64,000 bases of DNA from assembly GCA_017979445.1 (NCBI GenBank), contig CM030714.1, positions 10,119,069-10,183,068 on the forward strand, read 5' to 3'. Source of the stretch: Akebia trifoliata. Lineage: Eukaryota > Streptophyta > Magnoliopsida > Ranunculales > Lardizabalaceae. Each line of letters opens with the position of its first letter. The first letter of the stretch is position 1. Below, piece by piece: positions 35,201-47,035 of the stretch. The notes beneath the pieces were generated by a model. The model was given only the letters and a program-made list of their open reading frames with translations. It had not been told where the DNA came from and made no database searches. The position numbers and the translations under genes were made by a program.

Positions 35201-38200
35201 ATGTACAAAACAGATAATATATTGGTGCTAATATGCTATTTTCTCTTAGAAACAAACAAAAAAAGTGATGGTACCTCCAACAACATAAAAGTGTGCAATC
35301 ATGAAGAAGAGCTGTTCTTGTAACTTCAAGTAAAGGCTTAACTACATCTTCCTGAAAAGAAGGAAAATAAAGAGCAGCTGAGTAGATTCTTAAACTTCAA
35401 ATACCATATCACGAACAAAATGTCTACATATATCTACCCAAAGGGACTCGTAATCTCATAAGCATTTAATCCACAAACTGAAAATGGCCAGCCTTGGATA
35501 CAGACACTGGTATGGGAAAATATTTAAAATAAACTTTTAATATACAAGAAAATAAAAACCCCTTATCTCAAAGATTTGGGGTTGGCTACATGAATCATAT
35601 TCCTTCATTCTTCTCTGCACAAAGCTAAGTCTTCTATTAATATACAACACAACTAGAAACCCAAGATGAAAGAAGAACAGTGTGCTGAGATAGTGAAATA
35701 TTTATTGAAAAGCGGGATGGCATACCACATCGACATGGCATAAAACAACACGGAGCTTGAAGTTCTTCTGAAGTTCCCTTATTCGATAATACAAGTAGTC
35801 AGGATGAAGCAGATGATACCGAAGACTGCATCAAATTGGTTAACTTAGTCCAAGAAAATACGTAAGTAGGTAACATGTAGTGTTAGCAGACAATTAAAAC
35901 AAAATTTCATGGTTTCCTCACCATCCAATTCTGAACAATAATAATAACAGAAACTAAAGGGAAATAAAGGAAAAATAAGAACCACACAAGAAAATAAGCT
36001 TATGTGGTTCACCGATAGTCCATGGGCACCGATGATCGACAACTACTACTACGTGATTGAACAAAGACAAGAGATATAGAATTAGCCGGTTCTCATACCC
36101 AAACACACAACTCACAACCCCATCAAAACCCTCCCCAGACCATGGGGATACCTGGCCTTCCTCAAGATTAATGCACTACTCAAACTAGGTATCCCATTCT
36201 ACTAACTTGGGACCTTCCTAGAACCCCTGTAGGAGGCTTTGCACTGCTTTCAGACTGGAAGACCTCTAATGCCTTGGTCTCATCCCAACCCCTCTATTTC
36301 TAAATAAACTCAAAAGTGCATTCCCCAAATGAACTAGAATCCAGGTAACGCTCGTATTTGGAGTCGTCTAGGTATAGCCGGCTGTTGAATGACAGGCCCA
36401 CCTAAAAATTGAGCGGCCTCAACTCCTTTTTTTTATTATAAATTTGATTCCTACCACAATTGGGTCTCAGAATTCGAGACATGCCACAACAAGCTGGATA
36501 CAGGTGGTGGTGTAGGCATAAATCCTATGGTATTGAGACACAGATATGTGCTTAGAATTATAGCATTATCAAATAATAATATCTTCATCATTTCCTTCAT
36601 TTAAAGATACTTTGAAGATTTCTAATATTATTTTAATACAAATATTCTAGTATGGTTAAGTTATCTCTGACACAAATCCCATAATCATGGCCATATCTTA
36701 TGCTGTCAATATGTATACCTTGGAGAGATTTGACGGACCAAGTAGCATAGATCAGACTTTGGACAAAAGTTTACAAAAACATAATTGAACTTAGCACTGT
36801 TTGCTTTAGTTCTTCAATAAAATTTATGAAGAAATGTGACTTAAACGTGGCAAGCTGTTATTAAAATACCAACTGTAGACTCATATTCATCAATATGTGT
36901 AAAAAGCATTGAATTAGACAGTCAAGTTGAAAATCTTTCAAATGCTTTACTCCATATAAAGACAGATCAAAATCCCAGTCAAATTGGGTGATTCACAAAA
37001 TTCCTTGGTTTCATGAGGTATCAACATGAGTACAAAGTACAAACCATGTAGAACACTTCATCTAAAGGTGGGTAGTAGCTTGGACAAGTCAATATTATCT
37101 CACATTAGTTATGGTGCATGATGGTCAAAACTCATTTTGTCCTTTACAAACAAACTACACATAATGGGCAGTCCATCCAACATTTACTCTAACGTTTCAA
37201 TGAAGAAGAGGAGGAGAAATGTAAGAAACAGCACAATTGAACATTCAATTCTAAAATTTAATGATAGTAGACGAGAAATGTACTCAATAATGAGAAAGTT
37301 AAAACCTTAAGTACAAAGCGCAAGAGTTCTGCCCCAGCAAGTAATCACAGACATTGTCCGCAAACATCCACTTTACATTTCTAATATGTTTGAGCAATGG
37401 GTTCCCTTTCTGTACAAGGAGAAGTGAAAATTACAGGTAAGTCAAAGATATTGAGATGGGCTCCCATGCAATCATGTTTTTCAATGCCCAAGTCCAAAAA
37501 AATATAAAAGAAAAAATCAGTTAAGTGTAGGTGCTTCGATCCTGGTCACAATATTAACAAGCTTACCAACAAAGACTTAATTTGGTACCCAAATTGTAGT
37601 TGACAGGCAGCCAGGTATACTATTAAGAAACAAATAATTCTCCATTGGCCATCTTGGCTGAAAATCTCGAAAGGTTACCAAATTACAGATAACCCATATC
37701 CCATACAAGAATTATAATTGATACCCATTTCCATTGTAATTTTTCTCGAATATTTGTTCATTTTATGGATGGAAGCAGCTTCAAAAGTGATGCTCAATAG
37801 GTCATTAAGAAATCAAAAGCTTCTAAATTTGAAATTTTGAACAAAACCCATTATTCTTCACCTTAGATGAAACCATAAAATCCAAACTTACCTGTCGATG
37901 GCTTACAAGGATCGCGTTGCGATTCTGAACAGAAGCAGATGACAAATAAGTAGAAGAAGAGGGAGAAGCCTCTGATTGACCCATTTGCCTGAAAGAAAAA
38001 ATTGAAATAAAAAAGTCAGTTCATTTCGATTTGAGACTCAATTTTCAAATAAAAACCCTAATTTTTCAGAGAGAGAAAGAGAGGTGGGAGGGGACCTTGA
38101 AGAGTTGTTGTCAGAGATGGGTGCAGATGGAGAAGAGGTGGTGGAGGGAGGGGGAGGTGTGTAGAATTCAGAGTTCTTAATGAAGGAAAAAGCTTGAGAG

Positions 38201-38340
38201 AAGGAAGGAGAGGGAGTGAAGAGAGATGGGGGAGGTTTAGATTGAGAGCTCTCTAAAACCTCTTCGTATGATGGGATCACTATGAAGCTCTTCTTCGTCT
38301 TCTTCTCCATCTCTCTCTCCTCCTCTGTTTGATTCTCCAT
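32264..38340 (-). CDS. ERCC1: DNA excision repair protein ERCC1 homologue, 9 exons, complete
   Basis: ERCC1 pairs with XPF to form the structure-specific nuclease that cuts 5' of lesions in nucleotide excision repair. It also acts in interstrand crosslink repair and recombination. ERCC1 itself binds DNA and is not the catalytic subunit. Minus-strand exons: 38340-38096, 37988-37892, 37409-37306, 35825-35726, 35351-35275, 34863-34764, 34593-34522, 34189-34121 and 32557-32264. All are GT-AG and phases agree, giving 1158 nt or 385 aa. The N-terminal ~110 residues are Ser/Pro-rich and poorly conserved. The central domain runs from [20 protein letters not shown] through [56 protein letters not shown] and [18 protein letters not shown]. 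The C-terminal helix-hairpin-helix pair includes [21 protein letters not shown] lysine-rich tail of about 70 residues follows, as in plant homologues. It looks intact. Confidence 0.95.
32640..32870 (+). mobile_element. SINE-like fragment in ERCC1 intron 8
   Basis: Contains a B-box-like GTGTTCGAAACCC near 32,700, a GC-richer body (GGGGCCACCTTCAGGGTTC and GGTGAGAATACCCCCGC) and an A-rich end near 32,860, unlike the AT-rich intron around it. No convincing A box or target duplication was found, so the assignment is tentative. Confidence 0.45.
35880..36520. other. GC-richer insertion in ERCC1 intron 3, probable transposon remnant
   Basis: A block of higher GC content within the 1.48 kb intron 3. 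It includes TTATGTGGTTCACCGATAG, like the ACGTGGTTC words at 57,450 and 62,585, and a run from 36,110 to 36,480 with CCCTCCCCAGACCATGGGG. It reads like a non-autonomous element that has lost its ends. No open frame of note. Confidence 0.4.
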
Positions 38341-38616
38341 CTCTCTCTCTTTCTCTCTCTCTGATTTGCAGGAGAAGGAACCGATTTGAAGGTTTCAAAG
38401 CGTGGAAAAATGTGGAGACTCGAAAATAAAAGAAAACCAGGGGAATGAAAGAGCTGGACCAGGGCCTTGAACAGACGGAATTGTTGAAGCGGCCTAAATG
38501 TGGTCAGAGTCCGGCCCATTTAAAATTGGGTTGGACTGGGCCTTGTAAATAAATCCAGGCCGACCCATTTTTAATAACCTTTTGAAAGAATGGCCCCAAA
38601 TTTTGGTAGTTCCACG

Positions 38617-39556
38617 TAGGGGTGCCAATCTCAACACGACACGAAATTAGTGGGCTTTGATCAAGCGTAATTACGTTTGGGTCATAATAGTGTCAATCCA
38701 TCTAACACGATTATTAAATGGGTTGGATTTGGGTTCTACGCATCAACCCACCTAACCCATTAATATATCAATAATTATTTAAATTACTAATTTTTTTCTA
38801 GAATTTCTTAGAACTTTTTCATGATACATTTTTTTATATCAAATTCTCTAAAATATAAAGGGTATTTTAGGATATTTTTAAATTAATAAATGGTTAAGCT
38901 TTAGTTTGGGAAAGAAAAAATATTTTTCTTAATAAGTTATTTATTTATATTTATATTTTTTTACTCTATTTTTTTCATTAAAATCTAAAGGTATGTAGTG
39001 TTTGATTCCTAATATTGGCAAAGTGACTCTCAATAAGATTTAAGATCTTACTAAGTATGGCTATTATGTCTCATGTCACAATTGTCACAAAGAAATACAC
39101 TTTGCTTAACCAATAAAAATAATAATAATATTGAAAAACACTTTCCTTATTAAGTTAGTAAGAAAATTTTTCTAATCACATCACCTTATGGCATCCAAAA
39201 ACATGAACTGATATCACATGGTTGTCAAGGAAAAAATTATACAAACTTTGAAAAAAAATTCAAAAGAAAATTAATTTTCACCATTGGTTTACGGTTATGT
39301 GACTTTATTTTTATTAATGATATTTTGTTTTTGGTGGTGGAAATGAAACTTATATTTTCCAATAAAGATTATAATTTTATTAAATAGGTTATATCTGGGT
39401 TGAGTATACCCATTTATAAATGGGTAGGGTTTGGATTTAAGTTTTTGACAAGATTATTAAATGGGTTGGGTTTGGGTTTGGGTTTGGTAAATTTTCATAA
39501 TACCCTTACCTTCATACAACACGAATACAATCCAATCCGACCCATTGCCACCCCTA
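38617..39556. mobile_element. hAT-type non-autonomous element with 8 bp target duplication
   Basis: A 940 bp element with short terminal inverted repeats, TAGGGGTGCCAAT on the left and ATTGCCACCCCTA on the right. It is flanked by a perfect 8 bp direct repeat GTTCCACG (38,609-38,616 and 39,557-39,564). An 8 bp duplication with TAGGGGTG-type ends is typical of hAT transposons. No transposase frame. Its near edge is 277 bp upstream of the ERCC1 ATG, so it lies in or next to the ERCC1 promoter. Confidence 0.88.
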
Positions 39557-39592
39557 GTTCCACGCATCTAAAATCAAAATAGAAATATATTT

Positions 39593-42012
39593 AGGGTATG
39601 TTCGATTGCATGGAAAGTGACTTTCCATGGAATTTGAAATCCATGGAAAAATAGTGGTGGAAAATAAGTAGGGTTGAAAAATCAAATTTCATTATTTGAT
39701 TTTACTTGGATAAAATCATGAAAAAAATATGAGAAAAAAGAAAAAGAGAATATGAGGAGGAAGAGGGAGGGGGGAGGATGTAGCGGCGGCAGCGATGATG
39801 ACGATGGAGGTAAGTGAGGAAGAAGAAGGAAGAACGTGATGGTGATGGTGGCGACGACGGATGTAAGTGAGGAAGAAGATGATCAGAAAAATGGGGGGAA
39901 AACGTGATGGTGGTGGCAGAGGAGGTGAGGGATGGAGAAGAAGAGAGAGAGAGAGAAGGTGACCGAAGATGGTGATAATAGAGACGGAAACGGCAACCGT
40001 GATGACGATGACGACAAGGTTAGTGTAATGGTGGTGGTGGTGATAGGAAAGAAGAAGATATGAGTAGGGAAGAATTGGGGATGGAAAATATGGGTGGATT
40101 TCACTTTCCCATCCATATGGGTGGGAAAGTGAAATCCATGTTTTAGTGGTGAAAGCGCCCTCGATCCATCGGGTGCGCGGATCCGCTTTTAACCTTTGAG
40201 ATTTGGGAGTCGCCACCTAGTTATTACGGTCTAGGAACCGATCATTGACTCTAAAAACAAAGACAACTAATTTACGAAAGAAAATACGGGTCTGGGGATC
40301 ACGTTACGGGGTTGGAAGGTGTTAGGCACCAACCCTCCCGGCAAGTGCTGGTCTCTACTTCTTCCCAAAAATCGATTACATTGCAAAATAAACCAAAAAT
40401 AACAAATAATTATAGTAAATATATATATATATATATAAAAGAAAGTTACCTTGCTGATGACAACGATTCCCTCAACATCAGCGAAGAGTATCTACATATG
40501 TATTTTCTTGTTATTCGTCCATCATCGAATTTGATTTCTGATCTACAAGTTGAGGTATCTTCTTCTTAGATCTGTGAGTTTTCTGATTTTTCTTATTGAT
40601 TTGAAAGTGTTTTGGAAGGATTTTTGGGTGTTTTTTGAGATAAAGTTGAGGTGTGGATGCTAGGTAAGGAATTAGGACTTCAAAATTAGGGTTTTAGGAA
40701 GGTTGGGGAGGCTTATTGACCTACTTTTCCTAGGGTTTATGATTTGATACGAAAATAGGGTGTGAGGACCCCTATTTATAGATTTTTTTTTAAAGGTTGA
40801 TTTAGATAGAATTAGAGTTTAATTAGAATTTTTTTAGTTAGAGTTGTATTTTAGTTAGAATTGTTTTAGGTAGAGTTGTATTTTAGTTAGAACTCTATTA
40901 AATAGAGTTATTATTTAATTAGAACTCTATTAGGGTTTTGACTTTTGGTCTTATTTGATTGACTTTAAGATTTTGACTTTAGTATTAATTGATTGACTTT
41001 AATATATTGACTTTAGTCTTACTTAATTGACTTTAATTTTGACTTTAGTCTTATTTGATTGACTTTAATATCTTGACTTTAATCTTGCTTGATTGAATTT
41101 AATTTTTTGGAGAACCCCCCTCTATTATATCTTTAATTCTTTGGACCTCCAAATGGAGGGGTCCTTTAAGAAATATCTTGCAAACCCTCAACAATTTTGC
41201 TTAAGAGCCTGATTGATCAATTTTTTAGTTCAAAATTTTAAATTAATTTCATTAATGTTTCACTTTAATTATTTAATATTTTATTTATTAATTTTAAAAT
41301 TTTTAATTATGAAAATTGTGAAATTACCGTTTTACCCTCGAAGAGGACTTTTCGCGTTTTAAGTCAGTTTTTTATGTTCTAGGATGTTTTAGAAACGATT
41401 TTTTGTAAGGAATTCAATGAAAATATTGGTTTGTGTTATTTATAAAAAAAATTTGTGTGAAATGGTCGTGGACTTTATGAGGGGCATTTTCGTAATTTTG
41501 TCGAATTTTGTGAATATTGGCAAAAATGATTTATTTGGTTTCGATTTATTGTTTTATGTATTTGAATGAGTTTTCCTAAGCGTAATGTTGGCTCTAGGGA
41601 TATTTTAAGGTTAGAGGTATTTTGGTAATTTGATAATTTTTTAGTGATTTTTATCGTAAAACTTCTTTTTGTCTGCAAGATGATGATTTCTATGTTTCTG
41701 GGGTCATATTTTCCTAACGTAGCGGGGTTTCTAAGTTTTTGTCAGTTCGAGATACCTCATCCGAATTTTTAAAACATATCTGGTAACAAAATAAAGCATT
41801 GGAATAAAACATCTATCATTGGGAATCGTTGCGATCAGGTTGACGAGTTGATTAATCAAGCGAGTGCAAAAATGAGGTGTCTACAAGTGGACTTTTTGAT
41901 TGGGGTGGAAAATGAATTTCCATTTTCATGTGCAATCAAACATTTGAAAAATGTCATTTTCCATGGAAATTGATTTTCCACCCTATTTTCCATGTGCAAT
42001 CAAACATACCCT
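39593..42012. mobile_element. TIR element with TTA target site (PIF/Harbinger-like), interrupted by a solo LTR
   Basis: Outer ends GGGTATGTTCGATTGCATGG (39,596) and CCATGTGCAATCAAACATAC (right end at about 42,012) are inverted copies. Both are flanked by TTA, the usual target of PIF/Harbinger elements. Inner subterminal parts also pair (TTTCCATGGAA words on both sides). The left half contains a GTGATGGTGGTGG-type low-complexity tract (39,770-40,060) that creates long spurious open frames on the minus strand. A solo LTR (40,150-41,885) was later inserted and splits it; without the LTR it is about 680 bp. Confidence 0.75.
40150..41885 (+). mobile_element. Solo LTR A, 5 bp target duplication AGTGG
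   Basis: A 1736 bp segment starting TGAAAGCGCCCTCG and ending GAGGTGTCTACA (TG...CA ends), flanked by AGTGG (40,145-40,149 and 41,886-41,890). Inner words GTCGCCACCTAG and GGTGTTAGGCACC are common in long plant LTRs. A degenerate ~35 bp tandem repeat built on GATTGACTTTA lies at about 40,930-41,100. There is no internal retrotransposon region or second LTR, so it is a product of LTR-LTR recombination. Confidence 0.88.
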
Positions 42013-42350
42013 TAAGGGAAATGCTAAGGGCTTGTTTGTTACAAATTTTTTCAGCGGCTTTTTGACTTTTAACTGAAAAAAGTCGTAGAAGCATATTTGA
42101 TAGTAACGATTTTTTACTTCACTAGCTTTTGTGAGAAGTCCAAAACTGCGTTTTTGAGAAGTCTTGTTGGGGTTGGTTTCACACATTAGCTACTATGAGA
42201 AGCCAATACCGAAGAACGTATGGGGATGAAATGACGATTTCACCCCTCATTCTTCTTAACTCATTGATTAAACAACAAAATCAATTCGACTTCTCTCTAT
42301 TACTTCGTTAGCTTCTATAACAAACAAGATTCTCCTGGATGCAACTTCCT
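42013..42350. mobile_element. Small TIR fragment, GCTTGTTTGTTACA family
   Basis: Left GGGCTTGTTTGTTACAAAT and right TCTATAACAAACAAG read as inverted ends about 310 bp apart. Related words recur at 52,040-52,550 (TCTGTAACAAACAGACC, GTGACAAACAAGATTC). The ends are short and diverged, and a target duplication was not found. Confidence 0.45.
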
Positions 42351-42769
42351 AGATTCTGAGGTCCTATTTGTTTAGGCTTTTGTGGGTAGCTTTTTGGTTT
42401 TTTTTTTCACTTTTAAGCCCAAAAAACCAATGGATTGTTGTTCATTTGGGCTTTTATTGCTCCTACAAATTTAATATGAAGCCCAAAATAGCTCCTACGT
42501 GAAGTCATCCAAGAAGTGTTTCGTGAAATGGCTTTGCGCAAAGCTAAAGAACGAAAAATGGCTCGAGTAAAGTTATAGAAATACCATTAATCTTTAATAA
42601 GTTTTCCAATCAAACTTAACCTAGAAAAAAGGGAAAAATTATTTGTTGTAAGTCGACTCCACATGTGTTGTGAGGAAAAAATCTCGACGATTTTAGGGCA
42701 TCAGGACATCAAGGACTTTCCAAGGTATTCTATTTCTATTTTTGTTTTCTTGCTCAAACACAGACCTTC

Positions 42770-43060
42770 TTTCTCACCTCCCTCACTGACCAAGCCATCA
42801 CCCTCATCGCCTTCACCATTGTCATCACCTCCTTCACTCACTAACAACCATCACCCTTACCTCCTTTACTCACAACAGCCATCTCCCTCACCATTGCACT
42901 CACCTCCACCTCTTCCAATCACCAACAGCCATCGTCCTCACCTCCTTCACTCACCAACACCCATCATCCTCACCTTCACCTCCTTCACTTAATAACAACC
43001 ATCGCCTTACCTCCTTTACTTACCATCGCCCATCACCTGCCTCACTCATCAATGATATAT
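42770..43060 (+). repeat. Pyrimidine-rich minisatellite (CTCACCTCCTTCACT units)
   Basis: About eight imperfect copies of a 30-40 bp unit containing CCATCACCCTCACCTCCTTC and ACTCACCAACA. It produces a Pro/Ser/His-rich open frame that is compositional and not a gene. The complementary style of tract occurs at 39,770-40,060 inside another transposon. Confidence 0.7.
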
Positions 43061-44745
43061 TATAGACTTTGAAGATGATGGATTTTGAAATATAAATATA
43101 ATTATGATTTCTTCAAACATCTTTTATTTTATTTTTCAAACACCTTTTATTTTTTAACTTACCAAACAATGGTGTTTCGAATTAGAGACATGTTTGATCC
43201 TGTTACGAATTAGCTTGTATATAAAACTGTCTATAATTTTCATATTCTCTTTAATTTGGTTGGTAATCCAACATTATAAAAAACCTCTTGATTTACCACA
43301 AAATATCAACATATCTTCACAAGGTCATTACGTTTAAATCATCAAATGTATTGGCAAAACAGGTTCCTTCACTTGATCCACCCATGCTGTCCAATTCTAT
43401 ACCGAACCCGACTTTGAATATTGAGTCCAATGTCAATTTCATAAACAGATCCTACCATTGAACAAGAAAAATCATAAAATTTTTATGTTTCATAACAAAT
43501 AAATTTACGAGATAAAGATAAATTACATAACATATTAAATTCAAATTTACTTGAAAATTGAATGATTGATTCATAATTTCTAGATTTTGTTGCTATTTTT
43601 TATATTTTTAACATTTATTTACATATGATTAAAATAAATTAATTTGAGTTTTTCATTCGATTTATCTTTAGAATGAGAAAATTTATGCAATTTTTGAGAA
43701 ACAATGAAATCTTTATTTCATAACATCTCTCATTAGGTTATTAGGGTGTTGTTAGATTAGTTAAATACTTTGATGGATAAAACAAGTTTGATGGTTAGAT
43801 TTTGTTTATGAATTAATTTTTTCAGATGACAAAACAAAAAATAACATAACTAAAAGAAACAGAGTTAAAAATCGATTTTACAATATGGATAACCTATCTT
43901 CATAAGATTTTTGTTGATATATGCATGAAATTAATTAAAAGGGGAAAAAAAACCAATACTTCATTTAATATATCAAAGTATTCATCTCTAATCAAGTATT
44001 TCTAGACAAAAACTGGACATCGTTACACTAAGAAGCAATATAAGAATCATTAGGATAAAACTAAAGGTATTTGAGCTAGATGAATTGAGCTAAAAGTATA
44101 TAGTGGTGTGAGTTACGATGATGTTAAGAATAAGGTATTAATGAATGATGACTGGTGAGACTCTTGGTTGGAGGTAATTTTTTATTAGATTACCAAATAG
44201 GAATGTCATGTTTACTTATTCAAACTTATTAATAAATTTATTTATTTTGTAAAAAAATAAAACTAACGTACAATGATATTATAAGGGACTAGAACATGCT
44301 CAAGAGTTGGACATGCTATTTGGAGGGACATATGAAAAAGAAAGCATCCCTAATAGTGATCGTTATCGATTTGCACTAAAATTATTTATTATAAAAGAGT
44401 ATTAGAAAATTTGGTGCATGTTGCGAATAGATGAACATTGTGTTGAATGGTTAGATGGTGTGATGAAGGATACACGAATTCTTTGTTCCAAGTAATATTT
44501 GTATGTGTTTTCTCTATATTTGATTATTGCCATCTTTTGTTAATGATTATCATTATATACCACCACTATGGTAGTATTAACAATGTCCGTTTTATTTTTT
44601 TATGCTTTGTGTGGATTAAGTAATATTAGGTTATGTGGTGAATGTTAAACATGTTCATTATATTATCTATGTTATTTAAATGTTATGGTTTAGATTTATA
44701 TAATTTGTAGTTATGTACATATACATACTTATTAATTTCGATAAC
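43061..44745. other. AT-rich intergenic, no gene
   Basis: Very AT-rich sequence. A stretch at about 44,280-44,470 reads in one frame as LEHAQELDMLFGGTYEKES. This might be a decayed first protein of the PIF/Harbinger element whose transposase lies downstream, but I cannot support that from sequence alone. Confidence 0.4.
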
Positions 44746-44750
44746 GATAT

Positions 44751-45793
44751 TGTAGACACTTCATTTTTTCATTCGCCCGATTAATCAATTCGTTAACTCG
44801 ATTGCGACGATTTCCAATGGTGGATGAATATTTTAATATTTTTAGTTATTATCAAATATATTTTCAACGCTCGAAAGAAATATTTCAAGCAAGCAAAATT
44901 TTAGAAACCACGTTATATTATGAAAATATAACCCAAAACATAAAAAACATCATTTTCAGACAAAAAAAAGTTTTACGAGAAAAAACATAAAAAATGATCA
45001 AATTATCAAAATATCATTGACATTAAAACATCCTTAAAGCTTACATTACGTTTAGAAAAATTCTTTCAAACATATAAAATAACAAATTAAAATCAAATAA
45101 ATTATTTTATCAATTTTCACAAAATTACAAAAATACCCTTCACAGGGTTTATAATTATTTCACATAAAAACTTGTAAGTGACACAAACCAATACTCTCAC
45201 TAAAATCCTTTGAAAAACTGATTCCAAAACATTCCAAAATGTCGAAAAACATCCTATCAACACAAAAATCCTCTTTGGAGGTAAAATAGTAAATTTTCAA
45301 TCTTAAAATTTAAAATTTTGAAACTAATAATTAAAATATTAATTAACGTAAAGTGAAATCTTAATAAATCAAATTAAAATTCTTGAACAAATAAAATCAA
45401 TTAATTAAGTCCATGGGCCGAATTTTAAGTGGTGGCCAATACTTAAGTGGGGCCACATGATATTTAATAAAGAACCCTCTATTAGGGGGTTCTCCAAAAA
45501 TTAAAAAATTTCTAATTTTACATAAGTCAAAAAAACTCAAAATTCAAATAAAATTTATCTAAAATATTACCATAATCTAAACAACTTAATAGATTAATTA
45601 TAGATCAACTTTATCTCTAAGAGATCTAATCCAAACTCTAATCTTCACAAAGCTTTCTAAAAAGGAGCCTCCACCACCTAATTTTGTTAGTCGAGAAAAA
45701 TCTTAGAAAATGATCCTAGACCATAAAACTAGGTGGCGACTTCCAAAAAATAAAAGTTGAGGGATCCACTTTTGCTGATCGAGAGCACTTTCA
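44751..45793 (-). mobile_element. Solo LTR B, same family as LTR A, 5 bp target duplication GATAT
   Basis: A 1043 bp segment in minus orientation. On the plus strand it begins TGTAGACACTTC and ends GAGAGCACTTTCA, flanked by GATAT (44,746-44,750 and 45,794-45,798). Its complement shows AACTAGGTGGCGAC as CACCTAG and shares long stretches with 41,340-41,520 of LTR A (TTGGTTTGTGT, AGGGTATTTTTGTAATTTTG-like). It is about 700 bp shorter than LTR A and lacks the GATTGACTTTA repeats, so it has lost or never had that part. Confidence 0.87.
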
Positions 45794-45859
45794 GATATTT
45801 TCACTTATGACGATACGTCCACCCACAATGATATGTCTAGTCATGATGAAGTTCATGAT

Positions 45860-47035
45860 ATGAATACTATATATGATCTATTATTAGATATTTTAACAAC
45901 ATGTATCATTGTTGCAATACAACAATGCGTTGACACCTTTATCTATAAGGAACTACATAAGAATTTTATTTATACTAGAACAGATTATGTAAGTGACATC
46001 ATTGATGAGTAAGGTAATACGTACAATGATTTATTTAGGATGAAACGACATGTTTTCTTAAATTTGTGTGACATATTAGAAGGGAGGGGTTTGAAAAAAA
46101 TCTTGATTCAAGAACAAGTTACAATATTTGTTTATACCGTAGATCATAATGAAATGCGTAGGGTATTGAGGGCCAGTTTTAAGTACTCATTGGATATCAT
46201 TTACAAATATTTTCATGTTGTTCCTAAATGTTCAATTGAAATTTCAAAGTCTTTGATCGTTCCTCATAATTTCAACGAAGTCTCGATGCATATACGGACC
46301 AATAAAAAATATTGATCATATTTCAAAGTATTTTCTCAATAATTTCTTTTATTTACCATTATTTCTAATTATACCAAATATAATTATTTATATTGGAAAT
46401 ATGCAAATATAAGGATTATATTGGGACGATCGATGGGACACATATAGTGCACATATCCCGTTCGTGTATCAGAATAGATTTTGATGACATGAAGGTATAA
46501 CACAAATTGTTATAGCTACTTGTACTTTTGATATGACATTTACACATGTAGTTGGATGGGAGGGATCTACTAATGATTTTCGCGTGTTCATCAACATTAT
46601 TTCTAAGTCATTGTTACAATTTTAACATCTTCTTTCAAGTTAGTTTTTTTTAAAGTTAAGATAAAATATAATATTAAAAATATTTATCTTTTTTTAAAGG
46701 CAAATACTATTTGGTCGACTATGGATATCCATTGATAGAAGGTCATTTTATACTTAATCGACGTACAACATATCATTTACAAGATTTTAGAAGAGAGTAG
46801 AGGTCAAGAACAGATAAATAATTGTTTAACTATATGTATTCTTCATTTAAAAATGTCATTTAGCGATGTTTTGGAGTTTTGAAAGTAAAATAAACAATTT
46901 TGAAGAAAATGACAGTTACAAATTTCAAACACAACGAGATATTACATTAGTTTACTTGACATTCCATAACTTCATAAGGAAGTATGCAATTGTAGATGAA
47001 GAATTTTTACGTTTTGAGGAATAATAAATTATGGA
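45860..47035 (+). pseudogene. Decayed PIF/Harbinger transposase (DDE_Tnp_4 / HARBI1 type)
   Basis: Disrupted reading frame recognisable as a plant Harbinger nuclease. Parts in order: YVSDIIDE then a stop (near 46,012); RMKRHVFLNLCDILEGRG and EEQ-like IQEQVTIFVYTVDHNEMRR with FHVVPK (46,037-46,315, the longest open piece). Then come YIGTIDGTHI (about 46,415-46,445, first catalytic Asp), IATCTFDMTFTHVVGWEGS followed by NDFRVF (about 46,508-46,590, second Asp), and a damaged stretch matching the YHL/NLRHSS region. In VI-stop-RCFGVLK, TAG at 46,861-46,863 stands where the family has its catalytic Glu. A final FIRKYA-VDEEF-like end follows near 46,975. Several stops and frameshifts make it clearly non-functional. 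Terminal repeats were not identified. Confidence 0.85.

Noticed and set aside
39716..40216. 166-codon His/Ser/Pro-rich minus-strand frame
   Set aside because: It arises from a GTGATGGTGG low-complexity tract inside a transposon and crosses into the inserted LTR.
42663..42992. 109-codon Pro/Ser/His-rich frame
   Set aside because: It is a translation of a pyrimidine-rich minisatellite.
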